From Morella rubra (Eukaryota > Streptophyta > Magnoliopsida > Fagales > Myricaceae): DNA of 64,000 nucleotides. Location of the stretch: NCBI GenBank assembly GCA_003952965.2, contig CM025856.1, positions 2,869,127-2,933,126 of the forward strand, written 5' to 3'. Under the pieces are notes generated by a model. It made no database searches. It was not told the DNA's origin and was given only the letters and a program-made list of their open reading frames with translations. Shown piece after piece: positions 34,701-46,793 of this stretch; position 1 is the stretch's first letter; each line of letters opens with the position of its first letter. The position numbers and the translations under genes are program-made.

Positions 34701-35381
34701 GATCTCTAGTTGAACACTGATAGTAGGTAATCTAACACTAGGTTCCTTTGTTTATTATTAATCAGCGCTTTTTAGGTCTTAGTTTGGTTGTATCTAGACT
34801 GTAAGGATAACACGTGCATATTTGTTATCCACAAGTTCAAATTAACAACATTGTTTAAGCATACTTATCTCGAACTTATTGAAAACATTGAAGAGATTAA
34901 GGGCCACAATGGGGGTTTGGAGGGGACCAGTTCTCCGTAATTGATAAGTTTGGGTCTTCTTTCTGATGTAGATTGCTTCCACAAGCCCCCATAGGCGTAC
35001 ACATAATGAACTTGGAAACTCGCCCTTCGTAAGATTAGAGGACAAAAAAAAGAAAAAGAAAAGGCTAGCTAGCCCTCCATTAATGAACTCTAATGAGCAG
35101 TGGACAAGACGACAAGTTGGTAAGTTTGATAAAAGAGGCCAAGTTATACTAGAGATAAGGTTAAAAGCTCAAATAGGGTGCTCTCATAATATATAATCGC
35201 GCTCCGAACGTAATAAGAAGCAAAAACTTTGAAATAGTTTAAAACACAAAAGGGAATTTTATCTAGAAAATACCTTTACCATGTGAGGAACCTTTACCAT
35301 GTACATGCTGCACATACAGATAGACATGCGTACATATATATGCTTCTATATATATAGCAGCCAGACCTGAGAGGAAGCAAC
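31727..35381. other. No recognised gene
   Basis: Between the CACTA element and the NF-YB gene. A minus-strand frame at 33111-32899 (FREHVMWSLFPKELEDFVHH, ASGRSKSRGKTIIKT) and a plus-strand frame at 32612-32875 look protein-like in composition but match no family I can name, and neither has flanking coding signal. A short AT microsatellite lies at 33111-33128. From 33300 to 35000 the sequence is AT-rich and featureless to me. Confidence 0.4.
35345..35358 (+). promoter_or_regulatory. Candidate TATA region of NF-YB
   Basis: TATATATATAG lies about 75 bases before the NF-YB start codon, a workable TATA distance for a short leader. A CCTTTACCATGT direct repeat lies just upstream (35271-35301). This is a position-based inference. 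Confidence 0.4.
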
Positions 35382-35426
35382 GTGTCTGTGTTTGACAGGA
35401 TCAAATTAAGTCTCTTCTTTATAGAG

Positions 35427-35960
35427 ATGGTTGATAATACGGGCAATAATTCCGACAGGGAAGGGTTTAAGTACCATTTTGCTGGAGTTAATAGTGCCTC
35501 AGGTGAAGATGGGGTCATGAAAGAGCAAGATCGGTTACTTCCGATAGCTAATGTTGGCCGGATCATGAAGCAGATTCTTCCTCCAAACGCAAAAATCTCC
35601 AAAGAAGCCAAAGAAACCATGCAAGAATGCGTATCCGAGTTCATAAGCTTTGTTACTGGAGAAGCTTCAGACAAGTGTCACAAGGAGAAGCGCAAGACAG
35701 TGAACGGGGACGATATTTGCTGGGCTATGGCAACGCTTGGTTTTGATGACTATGCTGAGCCCTTGAAGAGATATTTGCAAAGGTATAGAGAGTTGGAAGG
35801 GGAGAGAGCTCAACAAAGTAAGACAAGCAACAATGACGAAAACAATATTGAATCACCAAACTATGGAGCCGAGACACCAAAGAAAGCCACTGTTCCGACG
35901 ACTCCCTTGAAGTTCAATGTGATTGATAGGAGTAGTAGCTCTCTGTCCAGGAGGTTTTGA
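35427..35960 (+). CDS. NF-YB5: Nuclear transcription factor Y subunit B (NF-YB5-like)
   Basis: Single-exon gene, 177 residues from the ATG at 35427. An in-frame upstream extension exists but lacks an ATG. The histone-fold domain spans about residues 35-125: [40 protein letters not shown] and [20 protein letters not shown] follow the plant NF-YB consensus for DNA contact, NF-YC dimerisation and NF-YA contact. It should bind NF-YC, then NF-YA, on CCAAT boxes in the nucleus. The LEC1-type aspartate (ISDDAKE in LEC1) is lysine here (ISKEAKE), so it belongs to the non-LEC1 class. The wording closest in my memory is NF-YB5. The tail after residue 130 is polar and poorly conserved ([12 protein letters not shown]). 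No break is visible; likely functional. Confidence 0.93.
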   Translation: MVDNTGNNSDREGFKYHFAGVNSASGEDGVMKEQDRLLPIANVGRIMKQILPPNAKISKEAKETMQECVSEFISFVTGEASDKCHKEKRKTVNGDDICWAMATLGFDDYAEPLKRYLQRYRELEGERAQQSKTSNNDENNIESPNYGAETPKKATVPTTPLKFNVIDRSSSSLSRRF

Positions 35961-38863
35961 AAAATATGAAACATGGTAATAATTTCTAGTCTTATATATC
36001 TGTATTTAACATTTTGATGCTGATTATGCTGTAGACATGATCATATAGTAAGTGGGTGGGAGTGGGGGCTGGGAGAGGGCTGGTTTCGTTAACTTGTGTT
36101 GGCTACTAAATCTTGATTTTGCCTTTCATTGACTGTTTCGACTAAAGGATTATGGAAATAAAGCTAATCCTGTTATCTTGTATTCTCTGGAATTATGAGT
36201 TTATTGCAGGAAATTTGATTAGAAAGTATGACCAAAAGTAAGTCTGAATTCGTTTGGTTAGTTGGGGATATATGTATGGTTTAGGGTTTTATTTAGATTA
36301 CTGGAAATCGTGATCAAAGTTGTGTCATAGCTTAAACTAAATTCAACTAGATGCTTTTCGATTAAAGGGATAATTCGTTGCAAGCTTTGTTCAGGATAAC
36401 CGCATAGGGCAGTATACTAGGTTCAATTTGCCCCAATTTACACCAATCAGAATTTCATGAAACATTGAAGTTAGCTGAGACTCAGATGCGATTGATGCAA
36501 GCTCGTTATCTAATGGGCTCCAGCTTTTTGTTTAGGATATCACCATCCATAGATACTCCTTCCAAATTTTGGGGGGGTTCATACATGATGCTCTAGATGC
36601 AACTGTCAGGTATAATTTAGATCTGAAAAGGATTCCATGAGTGAGTCATGGTTTGTCTAGGAAATCAGTTTTCACATTGGTTCCCTTTCTTTGGTTGATC
36701 ATGTATAGTCTAAGTTTTGACACTGAATTTTCATGAGTTCCAATCACCGCTTGTAGTTTTTGTTTGTATATCTTGAACCATTCCTCTATATGTGATGAAG
36801 GAACTCTAAATTCTGAGCTACAAACTAGCAGTAGAACTAAGGACATATCATAGCTACCTTCTGTCATTTGAATAAGTACTTCACAAGGGAGATCTTAATT
36901 TTTGCAGCCAAGCTAGCTAAGTTACCATCCTGGCTTAATTAAACTGGATGGACATCCAACAAGCTATAAGTACTCATGGGAGTCGTCTAACATCAGTACT
37001 GGTCCAAAGTTAGGGTTTCCTTTGAAACTGCAAATCTAGGGACCACAGTCCACATTTTTACTGGTTCTACAATATTCCATGATTTGCTGTTAAAGCCCTT
37101 ATCTTTTAGAGGCCATTGTCTTTTCCCTATAGCCAAATGAGTTCGGATCACATTCCCACAAGTGAGGATGTCGAAAATGCCAAGGTCTTTTGGAAGCTTT
37201 GAGCAGAGATTCTCTTCTTAGGGAGATAATAGGACTAGTGATACATGAGAGTAAACAATCCATGGCATTCTAGGGTTTCTGTACATATATATTAAGGTCT
37301 GCGTGAAGGATGCAGCCTCTCCTTTTCCTGGAGACATACAAAGAGGACAAAGCGATACGTCATTTTTGACATTGAACAAGTTATATTGCAATGCAGTACT
37401 TCGTGGTCATGAATTTTCTGGATACATATGCTAGGATTCCTTGAATCTTTTACAACTGCGAGAGTTGTACTAATTGGCATGGCGTCTGGCCAGTACCTTT
37501 ATAGCTGTTGGCATTGCACTGGACGCTTATAATTATTAATTAATAGATCCTAATGAAAGAGGTAATCGCACTTCATACCATTTGACAATTATTATACCCG
37601 TCTTCTCTGACAGAGAGCACATGTGGATGATAAGTTCTCCATGTGACATCTAGCAGGTCACAACGATAGGAAACTATAAAAATGCAGTTGAGGACACGAG
37701 CTAGACCCAGAATTGGTGCATTTTGCGTTCATCCAACCATGGCATTTTGGCCGGCTGTGCTTAATCAGAAGTATCTGATATAAGATTAATCAAAGAGTAC
37801 ATGTCCAATCAGTACCGTAGATACGTGGCTTCAGTCGGCACTTGTTGACAAAATCTGACCATACGGGAATCTGATGTTCTGATGTTGTTTTGCATTGAAG
37901 GCTGTGAAGTAATATCTCCATCTAGTAGTGGCCACAGGTAATACAGGGTCAAGTCCCTTGCTACTTGTTCAAAATGGGTTTGATGTACTAAGCGCAGGCT
38001 CTCAATAGAACTCGACGAAAACCAGCAGCAGGAACCTCCTACCTCAAACTTCTCAGAGAGTCTTTTGAAATAGTACTTTTTTCCACACAGTCGAAATAAT
38101 ATGGTGACCATGAGCTATATATGAGTAGTACTAATTTAGTCCTGCAGCAGAGCCGAAGAGAGGACATCCTCCTTCTTCAATCTGTATGGACGGAGGAAAA
38201 ATACAGAAGCTCCATTGTGCCAATAACAATAACCGTAAAAGAGTCGTGAAGAGTATGGAATTATTCCCGAGACAAGGAGTGACACCTAGAGAAGTCAGCA
38301 CAACGCCATTGGCTTTAAGTATTTCAACTTGTCCTCTGTACTTGGCTGATTTATGCACAATTTTCACACGGGGAAACACGTACGCTGGTGGGAGGGGTTA
38401 CAGAATTATAGAGAAAGTCCCTGAAGCCATGGGCATTCCTCGCTAGCTCTAGTTGCCACACATATGGCTACGACGTTGGCCAAGTCTACAAATTACAAGC
38501 ACCATCATAATTTGTGAGTGGCTCAATTACTTAATACATCTCGATTGTTGGGTGTATATGAAGAAACTACGTACGTGGCTGTAGTCGCCAATATATTACC
38601 TTCACACACTTGTGCAAGATTTCCGCCAAACCGCGTTGAGGCCCGGAACAGTAGGAGTTTGGTCCAGTATATACTAGTACTAGTACTGCGACAGCCAAAT
38701 AAGCCACGGAGTAAATGCTAATGTGTAGGACCGAACTGTGAAGTGGCCAAGAAGGGAAAACTTATCTGCAGGTTAAACATGTCAACAAATTACTGGGCAG
38801 GCCATTTAAAAGCCATGTAATTCCAATGAAGCGAGACTGTACGCAAGGAACGGCCTCCAAGGC
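35961..38863. other. No recognised gene downstream of NF-YB
   Basis: The first 200 bases probably hold the NF-YB 3' UTR. Small ORFs at 37809-38111 and 38131-38446 have no recognisable domain and overlap on opposite strands. No RNA gene or clear repeat was seen. Confidence 0.4.
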
Positions 38864-39293
38864 ACTACAACAAAGATGAGTTTTGGGACAGATATTTTTG
38901 TGATGTCAAAAAATTCTTCCTCCACAGATGTGGGTATAGTTAATTTTGGGACCAAAAATAAACGTCCTAAAGAGTTTTTGAATTTTTTGAAGCGTCTGTC
39001 CCAAAAAGATATCGACCTTTCGGTATTTGCCCGAATGCCAATATTACCGTTCGAATGATATGAATCTTTTTTGAGACGTGATGTTGTTTCGTTCCAAAAA
39101 CGTGGTACACCGTTTGGATGCACAAAAGTACCGCTTTTTTTTTTTTTTTTTTTTAAGAGAACCTCAACCTTTATTAAAAACACAAACATACATAACAGAA
39201 GCTATGGGGATCAGTCCCATCATAAATCCAAGTCAGGAAAGGAAAATGTTCATGAACAGTTGGGTATCTTCCAGACATAATCCTAGAGGCAGC

Positions 39294-42200
39294 CTAACGA
39301 GCTAGGTGGTGCGCTTCCACATTCACACTGCGATTAACAAAGTAAAAACGACAAGAATCAAAAGAGCTACTACAATTAACCATATCACCAATACGCCCAT
39401 AGCTCCTCCAATTTAGTTGTTTCGGAAAACTCCGAATGGCATCAATTGCCCGAATAGAATCACCTTCAACCAAAATCTTTCTAAAACCACATCGTCGGGC
39501 TTCCTCCAAGCCTATCTGAGCAGCCCATATCTCACCATCCTCAGGGTCAACCTTTGGCAATTTCTTCACAACAGCTCCAACTACCAGGCCTCTATGATCT
39601 TTAAGGACTGCAGCCCCCACAGCAAATGAGTCACGCATAGCAACATCGAAGTTGACCTTGATCGTGCCCAAAGGAGGAGGAGACCACCAAGAAATAGACC
39701 TTTGCTCCCTTTTATGCTGCCACGCCACCAAGTGCTCTCTAACAACTTTATGAATGCTCTTTACTAACTTCATAATGTCCATAATAGCAGCATTATGAAT
39801 AACTTGGTTTCAGGTCCACCACAAAAAGTCCCACGCAACCAAAGCATAGAGCTGAAAGTGAGGGAAATCCTCCACTGGCAAAGATAAAATTTGAGAGGGA
39901 TCAATAATTTTTGTAACCACTCAATAAGAGGTTGAGCCTGGAAAACATGAATATCCAAAGCCCAAGGGGATTGCTCCATATAATACGACTCACAAAACAG
40001 TCCAATAACAGATGATGAATGGTCTCAACACCCTCTCCACATAACACACAAACCCCCATCCTCCAAGTCCCGACTGCCCATTCTCTCAGCCACCTTGCCC
40101 TTAGTAGGTATCACATCCCAAATCAGCTTCCAGACATCCCAAATCAGCTTCCAGAGAGCTATTTTCAGCCTAGCATGCACATTGAGCCTCCACAACTTTT
40201 TCTACCAAGAGGCTTCCATTGGGCTATTAACAGGTATACGTTTTTTTAACAATCTCCCTAAACATAGATTTCATAGAATAATAACCAGATTTCTCATGGA
40301 ACCATATCATAGTATCACAATGAGAAAACACACCAAGATGGATGTTAACAATTTCAGCTGCGTGTAAAGGACAAAAAGTAGACCAAATAAGAGAGTGATT
40401 CCACTGACCCGTAACAGGGTCAATAAGGTTAGCAACAGTAGAAACTTCCAATTTATAACCATAATTCAGATGAGGAGAAGGTTTAAAACCCTTAATGGAA
40501 GGAACCCAAGGGTCCTTCCAAACTGAAATGCTGACCCCATTACCCATCGAAAAACACAACCCTTCCTTAACTCCCTTTTTCCATTTTAACATACTCTTCA
40601 ATGTCCATGAAGCTTGTGGACTTTGCTCAACGTCCCAAAAATTCGTATGCTGTAAATATTTGCCCCTCAGAATCTGCGTCCATAAGCTATCCATATTAGA
40701 GACAAATTGCCAAATCAATTTAGACAACATGGCTTGATTAAGATCTGCCAAGGCTCTAAATCCTATACCACCAGCCATTTTAGGAATACAAATTGAGCTC
40801 CACGATTTGAGAGAAAGGTTACGAGACTTCTCCACCAAAAATTCTTTAGCCTTCTATCAATTTCTTTGCACCAACTAGATGGCAAAGCAAAAAAACTCAT
40901 GGTGTAAGCCAATAACGGAGTCGTCACACTCCTAATTAAAGTGCCCCTACCCACTTGGGATAAGAGCTTAGCTCGCCAACCCGTGAGCTTATCAAAAAGA
41001 CGCTCTTTCAAATCTACCAATGCAGCAGCCTTAGAGCGAGGGTATAACAAAGGTAATCCAAGGTGTTTAGCCTTGGTAGGCATTTTACGCAACTGCAGCA
41101 ACTCACATATAGGTACAATGGCAGAACCAGAAATTTTTTTACTAAAATGTATCGAAGACTTACTTCGATTAATCTTTTGTCCCGACCACCCCCATATACT
41201 TTTCTAGGCAACTGTCAATAGATTGGGCATCCCTTAGTTGAGCCTTTGCAAAGAGAATAAGATCATCCGCAAAAAGGAGATGCGAGATGACTGGAGCTCG
41301 TCTCCTAATCTTAATGCCTCTAATGTGTCCTTCAGCTTCAGCCCTTAGTAATAGCCTTGACAAGATTTCCGAACAAAGGAGAAACAAAAGAGGTGATAAT
41401 GGATCACCTTGTCGAAGTCCTCTAGTCGGTGTAAACTTTCCAAAGGGGCTGCCATTAAGAAGAACCGAGAAACTTGAGGAGGAAATGCACTAAGAGATCC
41501 AATTAACCCAAATTGGATGGAAACCAAACTATCGCAAAATTATAAGGAGAAAAGACCATTTTACTCTATCATAAGCTTTCTCCATATCAGCTTTAATAGC
41601 CATCCACCCACCCTTACCTCTCTCTTATGGTTCATACCATTAAACACTTCCGCCGCCACAATGTAATTATCTTGGATTAATCTACCAGGAACAAAAGCCA
41701 TCTGATAGGGGGATATAAAAACTTTGCAACCTCAAGTTAAAATTTTGAAAATTTTTGAACAGTTTGCACAAACTACATGGGACGAAACTGCCCAATCATA
41801 AACGGATTATCCACTTTTGGGATCAACACTAGGTTGGTATGATTTAGTTCAGATAACAGCCTCCTAGTTCTACAAAAAATCTTGTACTGAAGCAATAACA
41901 TCATTACCAACAATAGCCCAAAAATAACGAAAGAAAAAAACCGTCATACCATCAGGTCCCGGTGCCTTATCCGGATGCATCTGCTTCAATACTTCCCAAA
42001 TCTCCTTGCCATCAGGTACCCTAATGAGCTGAGCATTATCATCTGCAGTTATGATCGGGTCAACCAAACCTTCTAAATATTGTGGAATAGCAGGAAAATC
42101 ATATTGATATAAAGCCAAATAAAAGTCCACCAATTCATTGCCCAGAAAACTACGCCCCACAACCTATTCTCCACTCCCCTTCTTTAATTCAAGAATCTGA

Positions 42201-43309
42201 TTTTTACAACGACGGATAACCGTATAAGCATGAAAATATTTGGTATTCAAATCACTACTAACTAACTAATCGACTCGAGATTTTTGCTTCCACAACAACT
42301 CTTCTCTACGCAGTTGCTCATCTAGTCTAAAATAAGGCATTTTTCCAACCATAAATTCTCCCTAGTTGGTTTGGCCTCCTGATAGCAACAAGGTTGTTCT
42401 TTAATTGCTTTAAGGGATTCATGAATATCACCATACACCTGCTTGTTCCACAATTGTAAAGCTCCCCTCATAGCACATATTTTACAAAACAACACCCAAG
42501 CCGGTGAACCAGTTCTCACTCGACACCAAGTATCAGCAGCTAAACCAAAACAAGACTCCTCCCGAACCCAGAACTTCTCAAATTTGAATCCTTTCGCCAC
42601 AGATATCTCAGAACAAAAAAGATTAATAATAAGAGGTACTTGATCAGAATTTGTTACCCTATAATGTTTCACCATTGCATTCGGAAAATAGTTCGCCATT
42701 GAACTTTGCTATGCTTCGATCCAGCCTTTCCCGAATACTTGCCAAACCAAAACGACCATTTGACCATGTAAAATTCCTCCCAACAAAACCCAAATCAACA
42801 AAGCCCCTACTATCCATAAAATGGCGCAACCCTCTAGAAGACGACCTGCCACCATCCTGTCTCCCCTCTTCTCATTCTGCCTCATAACCTCATTAAAATC
42901 ACCAGTGCAAACCCAAGGCAAATTACTAGATCCTCTCAGCCAAATTAACTCTTCCCAGAACTTATCCTTAAATCTCCAATAAGGTGGCAAACAAAAGAAC
43001 AAAAAAAAAAATCCGGTCTCTCAACACCTGGATGAACAAGAAAGTGAAAAATAGAACTAGATAAGCTCAGAATCTCAAACTTCAAACCCGGTCTCCAACA
43101 AAAAGTTAAACCTCCCTAACAACCCACAGGAGGGACAGAAACAAAAAAGAGAACCCTAACCAACGCAAGATCACAACAAGACGATCATCACTTATTTTAG
43201 TCTCCATCAAAAAGATACCCCACGAGTCTACTTCTCTCATCAGCATCCGTAGAGCTCTTGATGCAGCGGGTCTCCCAAGACCTCGGCAATTCCATGAGAT
43301 AAGACTCAT
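39294..43309 (-). pseudogene. LINE ORF2: endonuclease, reverse transcriptase, zf-RVT, RNase H (broken)
   Basis: The endonuclease starts MSLISWNCRGLGRPAASRAL (43309), with the METK motif and later VCTGDFNEVMRQNEKRG (about 42900). The reverse transcriptase begins around MHPDKAPGPDGMTVFFFRYF (about 42000) and reaches its catalytic strand LLFADDLILFAKA near 41240. The thumb/linker with zf-RVT is at 40838-40227 (KSWSSICIPKMAGGIGFRAL). RNase H is at 39782-39294 (GTIKVNFDVAMRDSFAVGAA, DPEDGEIWAAQIGLEEARRC, ILVEGDSIRAIDAI), with the D, E and D positions present. About seven frame breaks separate these blocks, so no full protein is made. The family nicks the target and reverse transcribes in place. 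Confidence 0.88.
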
Positions 43310-44190
43310 TTCGGGGGTGGGGGCAGATATAGGCTCGCCACCCTAGCCACAACAATGCGATTCTCAGTGCCATCCGAAGATGTCTTCTTTGCCTTACCCG
43401 TTACCTCTACCTTCTTTTTGGGTCCATATTTCTTTTTCTTCAGTAAACTCCCCGAATCGTCCACCCCTTTTGTAAATACCAACGCCAAAGGTGCTTCAGA
43501 CAGATGTGCCTCCGAAGACTGTAAGTCATGAAACTTTTTCACGGGAGAGTCGGGAGAAGATAAGTCAGATCCCCCCCCTTTTAAAGTCACAATACCACCC
43601 TGAGTAATCTCAACGGCTTGTGCATGCTTCAAACCTTCCTCCATGTAAAGGTTCCTCAATGTTGAAATGCACTTGCAATCATCAGTGCAACCTTATCAAT
43701 AGATCCCAATTTGTTTCCCAATAATAAGGCATTTTCTTCATCCAATCGTTCCAAAGGCAAGCCATGGATTTGCACCTAAAACTAAGCCTGAGATAGCTCA
43801 ACCTCATCAATCGTTTCTCCCCTTTTCCACTCTTTAAGAAGCATAAAATATCCTTTGAAATTTCGTGGCCCTAGCCTGAGTACCCTCTCCTTCTCCTTTA
43901 GAGATTGAAAAGAGAAGAGAAATCTATTAGGGCCTGCATATTCAATACGCAGAGTAGGAGCAAACCTCCACCCTGCCTTGATAGAGGAAAAAGCACCGGT
44001 TTCGGGAGTATCTTTCTTAAAGCCAACCTTCCAACGAAGGTCAAGGCCTTCACATCCCATGCTATCTCTTATTCACTTTCAATAGACCAGATACATCCTC
44101 CCAGGAAAGGTTCTTTGTTCGCTCCAAAAGGTCATCCATACCAGACAAAGGTTGCTTCGATGTAGACATTCCTTTTTCCCACACCAATAG
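43306..44190 (-). pseudogene. LINE ORF1, nucleic-acid-binding (DUF4283-like), broken
   Basis: It starts near MSTSKQPLSGMDDLLERTKN (about 44170), reads WEDVSGLLKVNKR to a stop at 44062, and continues with FKKDTPETGAFSSIKAGWRF, LRIEYAGPNRFLFSFQSLKE and VLRLGPRNFKGYFMLLKEW, the DUF4283 fold usual in plant LINE and Copia gag-like proteins. A VQIHGLPLERLDEENALLLG block follows in another frame near 43770. A lysine/serine-rich tail ends just before ORF2. No intact CCHC knuckle was seen. ORF1 products coat element RNA. Confidence 0.7.
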
Positions 44191-44665
44191 TTCCTTCCAC
44201 CCTCGAATAGTCAACCAACAATACTGCTGCCAAAACTCAGGTAGAAACCTCGAGAAAAGAAACACTCAAACAAAGAGCAAGGAAAGTAGTGAAACACAGC
44301 ACGGACCGGTGTAGAAAATGAGAAATGTCAAAAGCACTAGGGATAAAAAGCCAAATCAAGGATAAAGAAAAAGCAATAGGCGACAAATTCAAATCGTAAG
44401 CTGTCACCTCCAGATGCAAGGACGCAGACATAGAGAAGAAAGAGAAAAATTGGTCATATGGCCAGGAGGGAAAGGACGAATCAGAGATCAGCAATGAGAG
44501 AGAAGGTGTCAGATAGGGCAAGTGTGGGCCCAGGTAGGGTTTGTGGGAAGCGAAGGGAAAAAGTAGAGAGAGCATTTCGCTCAGATGCTCAGAGAGAGGT
44601 GGTATTTTTATCCGTGGTTTTTTTTTTTCCTTAGTTTCCCTACTTTATGCACAAAAGTACCGCTT

Positions 44666-45193
44666 GAATGTAAATCATAACCACTGCTATTAATGAACTG
44701 ACAAAACGCCTTGTTACACACATTTCGTTCGGACAGTAAATAAAGTTAAAATGTTCAGACGGTTGTGGGCGGTTAAGTTGATGAATTAGGAGATGCCACG
44801 TCATCCAACTCCATTGAGATAGTATAATAATCGTTCAAACGACTTGTCGAAAACAAGAAAGCCCAACACTCATTTTTCTCAAAACACTACAAAACTCTGA
44901 CAAATTTCCTCCTAATTTTGTTCCATTTGCAAAGCGAAGAACATTGTCAACGAAATTATCCTAATCTAGATTGGTTTTTGATATTTTATAACCTTTTAAA
45001 TATTTATGTTTAGTTATTTTTTTTAGAAAGCTTTGCGTTTGATAAATATTAGATTTTTGGTTATTTTTTATGATCCATTTAGTTTCAAATTTTGAGAAAC
45101 AGTGTTGCATGAGATAGTAGATAGTTTGTCTGATTGTTTGAGTTGATTTGATAGGAATTTGTAGGAATTCATAGGATTGTATAACCCGTTTCA
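44666..45193. other. CACTA-like internal sequence up to the gap
   Basis: Contains GTTCGGACAG, GTTCAGACGG and CGTTCAAACGAC words to about 44836, then AT-rich DNA with no coding signal. Confidence 0.4.
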
Positions 45194-46193
45194 NNNNNNN
45201 NNNNNNNNNNNNNNNNNNNNNNNNNNNNNNNNNNNNNNNNNNNNNNNNNNNNNNNNNNNNNNNNNNNNNNNNNNNNNNNNNNNNNNNNNNNNNNNNNNNN
45301 NNNNNNNNNNNNNNNNNNNNNNNNNNNNNNNNNNNNNNNNNNNNNNNNNNNNNNNNNNNNNNNNNNNNNNNNNNNNNNNNNNNNNNNNNNNNNNNNNNNN
45401 NNNNNNNNNNNNNNNNNNNNNNNNNNNNNNNNNNNNNNNNNNNNNNNNNNNNNNNNNNNNNNNNNNNNNNNNNNNNNNNNNNNNNNNNNNNNNNNNNNNN
45501 NNNNNNNNNNNNNNNNNNNNNNNNNNNNNNNNNNNNNNNNNNNNNNNNNNNNNNNNNNNNNNNNNNNNNNNNNNNNNNNNNNNNNNNNNNNNNNNNNNNN
45601 NNNNNNNNNNNNNNNNNNNNNNNNNNNNNNNNNNNNNNNNNNNNNNNNNNNNNNNNNNNNNNNNNNNNNNNNNNNNNNNNNNNNNNNNNNNNNNNNNNNN
45701 NNNNNNNNNNNNNNNNNNNNNNNNNNNNNNNNNNNNNNNNNNNNNNNNNNNNNNNNNNNNNNNNNNNNNNNNNNNNNNNNNNNNNNNNNNNNNNNNNNNN
45801 NNNNNNNNNNNNNNNNNNNNNNNNNNNNNNNNNNNNNNNNNNNNNNNNNNNNNNNNNNNNNNNNNNNNNNNNNNNNNNNNNNNNNNNNNNNNNNNNNNNN
45901 NNNNNNNNNNNNNNNNNNNNNNNNNNNNNNNNNNNNNNNNNNNNNNNNNNNNNNNNNNNNNNNNNNNNNNNNNNNNNNNNNNNNNNNNNNNNNNNNNNNN
46001 NNNNNNNNNNNNNNNNNNNNNNNNNNNNNNNNNNNNNNNNNNNNNNNNNNNNNNNNNNNNNNNNNNNNNNNNNNNNNNNNNNNNNNNNNNNNNNNNNNNN
46101 NNNNNNNNNNNNNNNNNNNNNNNNNNNNNNNNNNNNNNNNNNNNNNNNNNNNNNNNNNNNNNNNNNNNNNNNNNNNNNNNNNNNNNNNNNNNN
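45194..46193. other. Assembly gap, exactly 1000 N
   Basis: Unknown sequence. The round length indicates a fixed-size placeholder, so the true distance is not known. Any reading frame spanning it is an artefact. Confidence 0.99.
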
Positions 46194-46411
46194 AGGTTTT
46201 CTACTTCGTCATCAAATCTTTTGTCTCTTTATGCATTTGATTAATTTCTTTACAAGTTTATTTATTGATTTGATGATTGTGTTGGTTGATTGATATATCT
46301 AGACTGATCAATTTTAGAACTTGTTTTTAAAATTGATATTGATTCTTTAATTTACAGATTTCACCTATTCACCCCCTCTAGGTGAAGTTAGGGTCTAAAC
46401 TAGGTTTTTCA
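46194..46411 (+). mobile_element. Right part of an LTR, plus orientation, cut by the gap
   Basis: Reverse complement of this stretch aligns with 46794-47010: both share GTTCTAAAATTG, AGTCTAGATATA, CACCTAGAG-GGGTGAATAGG and a TGAAAAA start. It ends ...GGTTTTTCA at 46411. No primer-binding site follows, so it is a 3' or solo LTR. The CACCTAGAGGGGG(GG)TGAATAGG phrase is typical of SIRE-like Copia LTRs. Confidence 0.7.
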
Positions 46412-46793
46412 AGAAGTGTGTACTTATTGAATTGAATATTGTTTAAAAGGAGCTAATTAATTAGCATTAACAATAAACTTGTCTAAATTGACTACTGTGC
46501 GAAACAAACAATATTATCCCCGAATCCTTTGCCCGGATCATCATGCATGTACTTGTGCTTATCATCAGAAAAATTATTAAATTTCATGTATAGCTCGAAC
46601 AAAGTCAAGGCAATTATAAGTCACAGTCTCGTGGTGTATTTCTCAAGAGTATCTAAAACAGCATGGTGGTACGTATAAGATAAAAATTTCCCTAGGATTA
46701 TGCCATGCCTAGGTCAGATTGATTGAAGTGGGAACTTTTTCCTATGAATTATGATGTAACTATTAAACACCATATAAGAATAACATCTATATA
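46412..46793. other. Spacer between inverted LTR copies
   Basis: AT-rich, with no gene or repeat recognised. Confidence 0.4.

Larger units (their letters stand above)
39136..44646 (-). mobile_element. L1-like LINE, near full length, with 19-bp TSD
   Basis: The poly-A tail (plus-strand T-run 39136-39154) is at the left and the 5' end near 44646. It is flanked by a perfect 19-bp duplication ATGCACAAAAGTACCGCTT (39118-39136 and 44647-44665, the last base shared with the tail). Order from 5' to 3': CT-rich leader, ORF1 with a DUF4283-like domain, ORF2 with endonuclease, reverse transcriptase, zf-RVT and RNase H. Stops and shifts break ORF2. Confidence 0.92.
38864..45193 (+). mobile_element. Second CACTA-type element, left end only, interrupted by a LINE
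   Basis: It starts CACTACAACAAAGATGAG followed by GTTTTGGGACAGA, a CACTA terminal repeat. Inside are CGTTCGAATG/GTTCGGACAG words (39045-39060, 44725-44765) like those of the 12.5-kb element. A LINE interrupts it at 39136-44646. No reciprocal TTGTAGTG end is visible to the right; it is lost or lies within the N gap at 45194. Non-autonomous in what can be seen. The end coordinate given is the gap edge, not a real boundary. Confidence 0.6.

Noticed and set aside
37809..38446. Overlapping small ORFs downstream of NF-YB
   Set aside because: Opposite-strand overlap with no domain or codon signal; probably chance frames.
45177..46244. Long open frame across the N block
   Set aside because: It consists of unknown bases; no coding evidence on either side.
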